18,445 nt of DNA from Candidatus Poseidoniaceae archaeon (GTDB lineage: Archaea > Thermoplasmatota > Poseidoniia > Poseidoniales > Poseidoniaceae), in contig CASICT010000015.1 in assembly GCA_949373265.1 (NCBI GenBank), positions 1-18,445 on the forward strand. Direction: 5' to 3'. Below, piece by piece: positions 5,935 to 15,400 of the stretch; position 1 is the first letter of the stretch; each line of letters opens with the position of its first letter. Both the position numbers and the translations under genes were made by a program. Below the pieces are notes generated by a model. That model saw only the letters and a list, made by a program, of their open reading frames with translations. It ran no database searches and was not told where the DNA came from.

Positions 5935-8589
5935 ATGAGCGACTCGGACCCCTTCTCTTCCAAAAGAGAATTTTCACTAGGTGGACATTACCATTCACTG
6001 GATTCTCTTGATGATGCAGGCCTTGATACATCCACTCTTCCTTATTCGATAAGAGTCTTATTGGAAGGGGCACTGAGGAACTGCGACGGATTCTTAATCA
6101 CTGAAAAAGATGTTAGAAACCTTGCTGGATGGAAAGCCAATGGTGAGCGTGGAGAGATACCATTCAGACCTTCGAGAGTTATCCTTCAGGACTTTACGGG
6201 CGTTCCGGCAGTAGTAGATTTAGCTGCTTTGAGAGATGCTATGGTGGAAATGGGTGGAGACCCAGAAAAGGTGAACCCCCAAGTACCGGTAGACTTGGTT
6301 ATAGACCATTCAGTTCAGGTAGATGTTTCAGGTTCAAGCGCCCAGGCTCTAGAACTAAATCTAGACATCGAGTATCACCGAAATATGGAACGATATACTT
6401 TCCTCAAATGGGGTCAGCAATCATTGGAGAACTTCCGTGCTGTACCTCCATCCAGAGGAATCGTTCACCAAGTAAACCTTGAATGGATAGCGACCGTTGC
6501 TCGCCAAGAGAACGGAGTATGGTTACCCGATTCTTTAGTCGGTACAGATTCCCACACTACAATGATCAATGGATTAGGAGTCCTTGGTTGGGGTGTAGGT
6601 GGAATTGAAGCGGAAGCCGTAATGCTTGGTCAGCCGATTTACATGTTATCTCCCGACGTTGTTGGTTTCCGCCTAAATGGGACCTTGAATCCAGGAGTTA
6701 CTGCTACCGACATGACACTAAGGATTGTGGAGTTATTGCGTGAACACGGTGTGGTTGGCAAATTCGTAGAATTCTTTGGGCAAGGAATGGCCGCACTTTC
6801 ACTACCTGACCGTGCTACAATTGCAAATATGGCGCCGGAATATGGTGCGACATGTGGTTTCTTCCCCGTTGATGATAACACACTTGCTTACATGCGCTTG
6901 ACCGGGCGCGAAGACGAAGATATAGCGGGGGTTGAAGCCTACTGTAAGGCGCAAGGGCTCTGGTATTATTCAGATGCTCCAGAAAAGAGTTACACTACTA
7001 TTTTGGAACTAGAACTCTCTACCGTTGAACCAGCATTGGCCGGACCTAAAAGGCCACAAGACCGAGTCGACCTATCTCGTATGTCAGTGCATTTCCAAGA
7101 ATCTCTAACTCATGAATTAGGACATCAAGGCCATGGTTTGTCAGAATCAGACCTATCCAAATCGGCTTTAGTTGGTACAGAATATGATTTGAATCATGGT
7201 GATGTAGTAATTGCTGCAATTACTTCTTGTACCAACACCTCAAACCCTGGTGTAATGTTAGCAGCTGGCCTACTTGCTCGCAATGCTCGTGCACGAGGGT
7301 TAACTGTGAAACCGTGGGTCAAGACATCGCTCGCTCCAGGTTCAAGAGTTGTAACCGAGTATTACAAGGCCAATGGTTTGGATGTAGATCTATCTGCACT
7401 TGGTTTCAACAATGTAGGATACGGTTGCACAACTTGTATTGGGAATTCAGGGCCTTTGCCTGAAGAAGTAGAGGCTGCAATAGATGAATCCGGATTGATT
7501 GTTGGTTCAGTTATCTCTGGAAACCGTAACTTCGAGGGTCGTGTTCATCAAAAAGTCAAGGCATCTTACCTGTCGAGTCCTCCGCTTGTAGTCGCATATG
7601 CTATTGCGGGTAGTTTGAATGTAGACCTTACAACAGAACCACTTGGAATCGGAAGTGACGGTAAACCGGTAATGCTCAGTGATGTTTGGCCAGATGATGA
7701 ACAATTGTCTGCAGCGCTAGAAAACATCACTCCTGAAATGTTCCGAGAACGTTACTCTACCGTAATGCAAGAACCGAGGTGGGATTCAATTCCTAGTGAA
7801 AACTCTCCACTTTATCCTTGGCAGGATGATTCCACATACATCCGTCTTCCAAGTTTCTTCCAAGGATTATCTAAGGAAGCAAAACCGATTGAATCAGTAA
7901 ATGGAGCCAAGGTATTATTGAAATTAGGGGACTCTATTACCACCGATCACATATCACCTGCCGGTGCATTCCCTGCGGATGGACCTGCCGGGAAGTGGCT
8001 AGTCGAAAGAGGAGTGCAAAAAGTAGATTTCAATTCGTTTGGAAGCCGTCGCGGAAATCATGAAATCATGATGAGAGGGACATTTGCAAATGTTAGAGTT
8101 AGGAATCAAATGGCTCCAGGTACAGAAGGAGGATATGCGCTTAATCATGAAACAGGTGAAGTGACATCTGTGTATGAGGCAGCAATGGCCAGCGATACTC
8201 CAATGGTTGTATTAGCTGGTTCACAGTATGGGACTGGAAGTAGTCGGGATTGGGCTGCAAAAGGAACTTACCTGTTGGGTGTAAAGGCTGTAATTGCAAC
8301 CTCTTTCGAGCGAATACATCGCTCGAACCTAGTTGGAATGGGAGTCTTGCCATTAACTTTCAAAGATGGCGATGACTCAGATTCGCTAGGACTTGATGGT
8401 ACAGAATCATTCGACATACCAGTTAATGATGACGTTCAAGCATTACAAGAACTAACGCTCACTGCTCATAAATCAGATGGCAGTAGTGTGGATTTCTTAG
8501 TCGATGTTAGACTAGATACTCCGGTGGAAGTGGAGTATTATCGTAACGGTGGAATCCTACATACAGTGCTTAGAAAACTGGCTCAATGA
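5935..8589 (+). CDS. acnA: Aconitate hydratase A (AcnA/IRP1 type)
   Basis: This 884-residue protein is a full-length AcnA-type aconitase, which interconverts citrate and isocitrate through cis-aconitate in the TCA cycle. The three [4Fe-4S] ligands are Cys432 (TSCTNTSNP), Cys498 and Cys501 (GCTTCIGNSGPLP), almost the same spacing as in human IRP1 (437, 503, 506). Other family landmarks are TDSHTTMINGLGVLGWGVGG, DSITTDHISPAGAFP, FNSFGSRRGNHEIM and the substrate-binding SSRDWAAKG with Arg771. The length fits the family (about 890). The frame is open back to a TTG at 5914, but ATG 5935 (MSDSDPFSS) is preferred, since family N-termini start close to this point. No clear Shine-Dalgarno sequence precedes it. 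It starts 51 bases after the cyclophilin gene in the same direction and may share a transcript. With the divergent KOR it covers consecutive TCA steps, isocitrate dehydrogenase excepted. Confidence 0.96.
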   Translation: MSDSDPFSSKREFSLGGHYHSLDSLDDAGLDTSTLPYSIRVLLEGALRNCDGFLITEKDVRNLAGWKANGERGEIPFRPSRVILQDFTGVPAVVDLAALRDAMVEMGGDPEKVNPQVPVDLVIDHSVQVDVSGSSAQALELNLDIEYHRNMERYTFLKWGQQSLENFRAVPPSRGIVHQVNLEWIATVARQENGVWLPDSLVGTDSHTTMINGLGVLGWGVGGIEAEAVMLGQPIYMLSPDVVGFRLNGTLNPGVTATDMTLRIVELLREHGVVGKFVEFFGQGMAALSLPDRATIANMAPEYGATCGFFPVDDNTLAYMRLTGREDEDIAGVEAYCKAQGLWYYSDAPEKSYTTILELELSTVEPALAGPKRPQDRVDLSRMSVHFQESLTHELGHQGHGLSESDLSKSALVGTEYDLNHGDVVIAAITSCTNTSNPGVMLAAGLLARNARARGLTVKPWVKTSLAPGSRVVTEYYKANGLDVDLSALGFNNVGYGCTTCIGNSGPLPEEVEAAIDESGLIVGSVISGNRNFEGRVHQKVKASYLSSPPLVVAYAIAGSLNVDLTTEPLGIGSDGKPVMLSDVWPDDEQLSAALENITPEMFRERYSTVMQEPRWDSIPSENSPLYPWQDDSTYIRLPSFFQGLSKEAKPIESVNGAKVLLKLGDSITTDHISPAGAFPADGPAGKWLVERGVQKVDFNSFGSRRGNHEIMMRGTFANVRVRNQMAPGTEGGYALNHETGEVTSVYEAAMASDTPMVVLAGSQYGTGSSRDWAAKGTYLLGVKAVIATSFERIHRSNLVGMGVLPLTFKDGDDSDSLGLDGTESFDIPVNDDVQALQELTLTAHKSDGSSVDFLVDVRLDTPVEVEYYRNGGILHTVLRKLAQ

Positions 8590-8593
8590 GACC

Positions 8594-8626
8594 GGTGGGT
8601 TGATTTCCCCCCTCTTGTAGGGAGGT
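8594..8626 (+). promoter_or_regulatory. Ribosome binding site inside two mutually exclusive helices
   Basis: The short gap between acnA and the next gene has a strong Shine-Dalgarno sequence, GGGAGGT, 3 bases before ATG 8630. A C-run (CCCCCCT, 8607-8613) can pair with AGGGAGG (8619-8625) in 6 of 7 positions around a CTTGT loop and hide that site. The same C-run can instead pair with GGTGGG (8594-8599) in 5 of 6 positions around a 7-base loop and leave it free. This is a possible translation switch; both helices carry a mismatch. Confidence 0.4.
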
Positions 8627-8629
8627 TAC

Positions 8630-9277
8630 ATGCAGGAGTTGAGAGGATATGTTCGTTATCGCTTCCGCAGTGATGACGACGATGTCGATGTCTTACTCGA
8701 AGGAGAGGCCGATTGGGTTAGAGGCATAGTTGCTGAACTCGGTTTACGTAAGGTAGGCTGGATGATGCCTATGGCTGTTGATAGTACCAAACTTTCACCA
8801 TCTGGTCTTGCTATTGATGACACTACCACTCCGTCTGGTAAGCCAAAGGATATGGGTCCAGAACCAGACCCTTCTAGAATACCAATAGTCAGGCGGCCCA
8901 TCGGGCAACTCGATCTTGTGGCAAAGCTTGTTGAAGTTGGCTTAGTAAAGCCGAAACGCCCAACTGCTGATGAATTGAGATTAGAACTTGAAGAGGTTGA
9001 AGCACCACATCCTGCACAAGGACCAATGGTGGTCGACCCTATGGCGGAATCATGGCTCAAAGAATTACTAAGAATTGTTGTTAGAAGCCATGGTGTGACT
9101 GCTATTTCTACGGAAACGATTGCCTTGTCTGCTAGTGATTATCTAGGGGATAGGGAAGGTCTTGAACTTGAACTATTTTTAGAAGCAATGTTTAGGTCTG
9201 GGAAAATAGTCAAAGTTCACGGTGGAGATGCAACCGGATGGGGCCCCTCTCCTGCTTGGTTAGCATCAGGATTGTAA
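8630..9277 (+). CDS. Conserved-looking protein of unknown function, 215 residues
   Basis: I do not recognise this protein. It is soluble, with no signal peptide, no membrane segment and no cysteine. Residues 1-45 look like a small beta-beta-alpha unit (GYVRYRFRSDDDDVDVLLEG then a helix). Residues 46-95 are a Pro/Ser/Thr-rich linker. A short helical piece near 92-105 (IGQLDLVAKLVEVGLVKP) follows, then a helical C-terminal domain (about 133-215) ending in a GxxGWGPSPAW motif. The last part has the helix-helix-hairpin rhythm of a winged-helix domain, but that is only a guess. The start is fixed by GGGAGGT just upstream. It begins 40 bases after acnA in the same direction, so it may be co-expressed with aconitase. 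A role in that context is not shown by the sequence. Confidence 0.75.
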   Translation: MQELRGYVRYRFRSDDDDVDVLLEGEADWVRGIVAELGLRKVGWMMPMAVDSTKLSPSGLAIDDTTTPSGKPKDMGPEPDPSRIPIVRRPIGQLDLVAKLVEVGLVKPKRPTADELRLELEEVEAPHPAQGPMVVDPMAESWLKELLRIVVRSHGVTAISTETIALSASDYLGDREGLELELFLEAMFRSGKIVKVHGGDATGWGPSPAWLASGL

Positions 9278-9299
9278 GTTTTAACCAATATTGACAAAT

Positions 9300-9314
9300 A
9301 TCACTAAAAGTGAT
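9300..9314. repeat. Perfect 5-5-5 inverted repeat upstream of the giant gene
   Basis: ATCAC TAAAA GTGAT is a perfect inverted repeat about 100 bases before the preferred start of the giant surface protein and 22 bases after the previous stop. It resembles an operator half-site pair. It has no following T run. Confidence 0.3.
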
Positions 9315-9359
9315 GCTGCTAGCCATATTTTCTTGTTTACTGAACACACCTTCCCAAAG

Positions 9360-9371
9360 GAATTAAAGTGG
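9360..9371 (+). promoter_or_regulatory. Weak TATA-like element before the giant gene
   Basis: GAATTAAAGTGG, preceded by the purine-rich CCCAAAG, lies about 27-33 bases before the ATG cluster at 9396-9402 and about 50 bases before ATG 9417. The spacing would fit an archaeal promoter giving a nearly leaderless or short-leader mRNA. GGGAG (9409-9413) just before ATG 9417 is the only Shine-Dalgarno-like sequence, with short spacing. Confidence 0.25.
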
Positions 9372-9416
9372 TTAGTGAACTCGCAAAGACGAGTGATGAT
9401 GATGTTTTGGGAGACA

Positions 9417-12400
9417 ATGAATAAGGACGGACGCGCAAGAGCGATTTTGCTAGTCTTGGTAATGTTACTTTCAACGACCGCTGCAAACCTAGTTTCGGCT
9501 TCGACTTCTAGAACATATACTACAGACACAGACCCTGTAGATATTGCATTGGGAGATTTCGATTGCGATGGAGATATGGACATCGTTACTGCGAATGACC
9601 GCAGTACTAAGATTTCAGTTCTGTGGAATGAAAATGGACACTTCCAGAAGCGCACAGATATTTGGACTGCTGCTAATCCTAACCAGGATGCTAACTTCGA
9701 AGATCACTCTAACACTCAGCAAGTAGAAGTCGGCGAATTTACTGATGATGATGCTATCGACATCGTAATTTACGCTCGAAACCGCCCACTCAAGCAAGAC
9801 GCTACAGGTGCAATTGTAGTCGATAAACCAGGTAACGTTACAATCATCGAAAACGATGGATGCAACCTTGATACCTTCACTATCGGTGAACAGTATGATG
9901 TTGTTTGGATGTGGGATTTGGCAGTAGCAGATTTAGACAATGACGGTAACGATGACATCGTCACTCTAGAGTTGTTAGCTGACCTAAAGCAGCAACGTGT
10001 GGTCACATACATGGGACCTATTGACTCCAGCACTCAAGCTCAAATTACTAGCCTTGGAGATTCCACTCAAAATTCATACAGAGAATTAGAATTAGGAGAT
10101 TGGGGAGAACCAAGCCAGGCCAATCCGATCACAGGAAGCTGTGATGACATTGATTTGTGGCTTATTCGCTCTGAGGGTGTAGACTACGTTTCAGGTACAA
10201 CCACAAACCCTGGTAAATCGGATAACGTAACAGTCGTTGAATTTGATTGTCTCAATTCTCTTCAAGGATTCCCTGCAACGGTTGCATGGAGTACAACTGG
10301 CGGTAGTGGGCTCCACGTCCACGCCCTAGGTCCAGAATTCGGTGGTTTTGATATCGGTGATATCGACGCTGATGGCGTAATCGACGTTGTTGTAATGAAT
10401 GACCAAAATACGGAAAACGTCACTTATGCAATAGTTAACCCTACCACTCACACATATGGAACTTCTAAGACGGTCTATTTCGGACCTTACATTTCTTGGG
10501 AAGTAACAGTTGGTGAATTGAATGGCGATGGCGAACCTGATTTCGTTCACGCTGCTAAATTTAAGCAATCCAATTCAACATCCTCTACTGGTGATACTAC
10601 CACAAATTATTATCTGAACCTTCCAACAAGTGTACAAGTTACTCTTTCAAACGGTAACGGCGGACACATGAACCCTCTAGAGTACTTTGGTGCAATGAGG
10701 CCAACTACTGTTGCTATCGGACAAGTAATAGGTGGAAATAACAGTGCACCTGATCTGATTGTAGGACACGGTTCTTATGACCAATTCACCTACGATGACA
10801 ACTTTGGATGGGATGGCTCATATGACCGAATCGTAGTTATCGAAATGGATAACAAGGATTTAGCTGTTTCAAATATTGATATTTCCCCTACCGATTCTTA
10901 CATCGGCCTACTAGGCGAAGGAACTCGTGAAGTTGAAGTTACAGTTACCAATACAGGAATGGACGTACTAAACGGGCAAGCAACTCTTGATGTAGAAATC
11001 AAAGAAGTTGATGAAAGCGCATCAAGCAATGTTACAGTCTATGCAATGGACTGGGATAATCCAGAAGACACATCTGGATGTGGCGTAGGTTGTACTTGGA
11101 CTACTGAAGCATACTATGGTGCTAGTCACTGGCATGAAGAAGTTGCTGCAAACAGTTCAAATGGACACACTACGGGAAATAATGCCGCTTCAGAATCTGC
11201 AAATACAAATCCTACAGACTTTATGTGGTCTGGGTTGATGAAGGCTAACTCCAGTGGAGACACTTGGTCTGGATATGAGCCTAACTGGGACGAGGGATTA
11301 GTTCTGAACGATGTTGACTTAACAGGCGCTGACCGTGCTTGGATGGGCATTGAACTGTTCAGACAATTAGGTCTGTCTGATTTGTACACTCAAGATGCAA
11401 ATGGATATGTCTTAGCAGAGGTTTGGGATGATTCAGCAATGATTGAAGTATTCTCTGAAGATGAAGGTTGGGTTACAATCGCTTGTCCAAACAGTGCATA
11501 TTTCGCAGGACAGTGTGCTTCTGGTGAAACGTACTGGGGCGGATATGATAATGGCCGACTCGAAAGCGAGCAAAACACTGGCTTAGATGCAGCAATCTAC
11601 CGATACGGTGGTGCAATACCTGGGACTCAGTACGCTTGGGGTAACTTCACTGAAGAAGACTTGGGAGCATTCGATTTATCGAGTTTCACAGGTGAAATCG
11701 TTGATATTCGCTTCAGATTCAAATCTGGCTGGGATGGATCGGTAGGGGCAAATGAATCCCTTTGGTCAGGACTAGATGGATTTGCTATTGACAACGTTAC
11801 TATCTGGAAACAGAATACTGCATTCACTACCAACGTTCAAAACCAACAATCTACAATTAACATGAACAATTTGGTTCCTAACGAAGATTACACAACTGCA
11901 ATTACTGCCGATTTCATCAATGGCACAACATACCGTATTTCTGCAGTATTGAATTTCGCACAAGACGAACAACCAGCTAACGATGAAATCGTTGGATACA
12001 TCACAGCATTCAATATCTTTGACCCAGCAGTTATTGGTGTTGAATCCTTTAGACCTGGTGGTTTGTATGCAGAAGGTAACTTCCCTATAGAAGTCAAGGT
12101 AGAGCATCTTGGTAATACCAACGTAACGTTCGAACTTGAAGCAAAGGTGTACAGCGCATTACCTGCAGATGTATACTGTGGTTCACCATTAGTGGTCTGT
12201 AACGAAGGTTTCGAAGGAGGCCAAGCAGGATTCCGCTATACTGATGACAACAATGCAAACGGTGGAATTTTGGATGACTCCAGTTGTGCAGAAACAATAT
12301 TTGGTTCTCATGCATATTGGTTTGGTCACCCATGTGACACTGCAAACAGCTTTGGAGATGTTTGGGAGAATGAAACTCTAACAATCCCTGGAATCGATTT

Positions 12401-15400
12401 GACCAACATGTCTGGAGATTATGTTGCTCTTAATTTCGAGTACTTCGCAGAAACTTGGTTCGAAATACAGCAATCAGGTGCAACAACCTCTGTTAATGAC
12501 TATGCAGCCATAACAGTCGATTGGACCGTTGGTGCAAGTGCCTATGATGGTGTAATTTACGGACAGTGGATCGATTACAATGAAGATGGATTCTGTATTG
12601 TTGACGAAGATGGTAATGGTTTCATTGACCCAGTAAACGAGACGACTCTAGATGACACAGAAATCGATAATATTGGTGACCCTTCAAACATTAACGGCGG
12701 TGCAGACTCATTGGCCGTATTCTACAACAGTGATGGATTGGTACAAAGCAGAAGTATTGACCTAACTCACTTGTATATTGTTAACACAACAGACCCTGAC
12801 TCTAACCAATGGACAGATGAATGTATCAGTCTAGCAGGTTCTAAAGTGGACATCAATTTCGAATTCCAATCTAACGATGACGGCCACAATGGTCAGAATG
12901 ATGGTGTACGAGGAGTTGCTTTCGATAATATCACTCTAGAGGAATTCACATTCAGTCAGGATGCAGTATACAGTTCTACAATCACTGACTTAGATGCTGA
13001 AGAGAACCGCACAATATCAATCTCTAACCATGACTTCGTATCTGGTGTTTACAAGATTGAAGTTGAATCCATTTTCGATAACACAACCCAGGGAACTCCT
13101 TGGTTTGGTGCTGAAGAAATTTCACTTGCTAACAACTTAGGACGTGTAATCTTCTCAGTAGAAAGTGTTGATATTACATTAGGAAAGCCTGACCAAATCT
13201 CTTGTTTGGACGATGTTATCCTAGATTGTGTTCTACCAATCGACAGTGCAAAGATGCATGATTGGTCTTTGTCTGCAACCAACGGTGTTCTACAAGGAAG
13301 TTATACCTTCCACATGACTGTAGTCGACGATGCTGATGGAAGTCAAGTCCATACAACTACAGCAGGTCCTAGTCAGACTCTAAATGCACATGAGAGAACT
13401 GTAGTTACCTACACACCTTGGAATGGTTGGATGGACGGACACACTTACAATATTAGTTTCCATGCAACTCTACCTGATGGTAGCACTTCTGGAAACGTTA
13501 GATACTTCCATGCTGGTTTTGCAGATAGTATCGATGTTGCAATCTTGTCTGGTGACTCCACTAGAGTTTCTGCAATTAAGGAAGATATGGTCTTGCTTGG
13601 TATTACTTACACTCAGTTTGATATTAACGACTGGGATAAGACAGTAACGCCTGGTATAGTTGATTATCTAGACCTTGGATGGTTAGCACATTACGACAAA
13701 GTAGTCATGCCTTGGCAAGATGTTAACACAGCCAAGCCTAGAGATGAAGGCGGTAAAGGATACTTCGAATTGATTGGAGTTTCCTCTAACCAAAACATCC
13801 TGAAGAATTTCATGTCTTCTGGTGGTACTGTGCAAGTTCACTTGTCTGGTGCGACTGATTATTATGATTATTCTTCTTCAACTGGAGAAAGCTTACTTCC
13901 ATTCAACATGGATATTCAGCCTCGTAATACCCCAGAAACACGTGTTACATACAACAACATGGAAGTTGCAGACCCTTATCATCCAATCATAGATGGAATC
14001 GATCTAACTGCATTCCAAGGGTTCGACCAATTCGGAACTGTAACTGAAGCGATTATCAACACAAAGAGTGCATCTGCCACTTCAGTCCCACGAGCCTGTG
14101 GTGACTATTCAGAAGAAGGCGGTTCATTCCAGCGACTTCTACAGTCAGAAGCAGACTCTCAAGACACAGTATTAGGAATCTGCAGCTATGTTGATGGTGG
14201 ATTAATTGTAACTACAATAGATGTAGCAAGTGTTTCAGAAAGAGCAGATAGTCCTACCTTCCCTCTACTAGGTAATATGCTATCTTACCAGGTCTCTCCT
14301 TATCCAAACGGGTTTGGAACTCTGGGTAATGGACTTGATTTGACCATTAACGGTGAAGTACCATCTTTCGACCCTTCGACTGGTGGATATGCTTACCATT
14401 ACATGAAGAGTGATTCAGAGATTACCTTTAGTCATACAACAAGTTCAGTTGAAACTCTTTCAACAGATTGGGTAATTAGTGGTCCAACAGACTGGAACGG
14501 TGCATCGATGGCTAGTGGTACAGACCACACAGATAGTATGAGTCCAACTGTTAACTTCTGTAAGGTAGACCTGTCGTCTGCAACTGGATGCTTGCAAGGA
14601 GCAACATGGGAGATAACACTCTTCTTACACGACGATGCAGGACACTCCCGCACTATTTCTGTTACAGTTATGACCGATGATACCAGAGCGGACGAATATC
14701 GTCCTGATGCAGATGCAGCAATCGATATGCGAGATACTTACGTTGATCAAATTGAAGACCGCGGAGTGAAATCAGTCTCAGGTACAGATTGGCCTTTACA
14801 GCGAATTCATCTTGATGATACTGGTTCACTAACTGTTCACTTTGATGCTGGAAACTCTTCGGATGCGGATGCATTGACTGGAAGCGGAATTGAATCCTAT
14901 GAATGGACAGTACTGTTCGATAAGCCATACAACCAAGACAATTACAAGTTGGAAGGGCACAATTTCATCATGCCATCATCTAGTGATGGTGCTTGGGCTT
15001 ACGCCTTCAGCAATGTAACGGTAGACCCTAGCGGTCAAACTGAATCTCTAATTCGTATTGAATTGGTAGTTTACGATCAAGCAGGTAAAAGTTCTGACAA
15101 GTACAAAATGTACTTCTCAGTTGTACCTGAAGGATTCGGAGATGCTGAACCGACTGTTCAAATCGATTTGTCCCAAAACGGAACAAGAATCGATAGTGAT
15201 ACAATCACTCTTGCTGGTAACGTTGTAGATGGTGCTGAGTTAGGAGATGTGTATGTTGAAGTAGCCCTAATGGAGACTACATTCGGTGAAACTGCAATTG
15301 AGAAGTACACAAAAGAGCAATTGGGTCTTTGGAATAAATCAGATGCTCTAGGCGATGGCGATGGCTTCGAATTGACTTTGAAGATATCAGATTTGTTCGA

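Noticed and set aside
8656..9060. 134-codon Ser-rich minus-strand frame
   Set aside because: It is antisense to the 215-residue gene that has a strong ribosome binding site; the Ser/Thr richness is a shadow of Asp/Glu-rich coding.
9291..9416. 42-residue N-terminal extension of the giant protein
   Set aside because: It would bury the signal peptide; MNKDGRAR followed by the hydrophobic stretch is a proper secretion start.
9281..9655. 124-codon minus-strand frame over the start of the giant gene
   Set aside because: It overlaps the signal peptide and first propeller blades of the giant gene, which are clearly coding on the plus strand.
11772..12384. Stacked minus-strand frames of 77 to 111 codons inside the giant gene
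   Set aside because: They overlap each other in different frames and lie within a continuous, motif-bearing plus-strand gene.
13531..14300. Calling the alpha/beta domain of the giant protein an active glutamine amidotransferase
   Set aside because: No Cys nucleophile elbow or Cys-His-Glu triad is evident; only the general fold pattern is similar.
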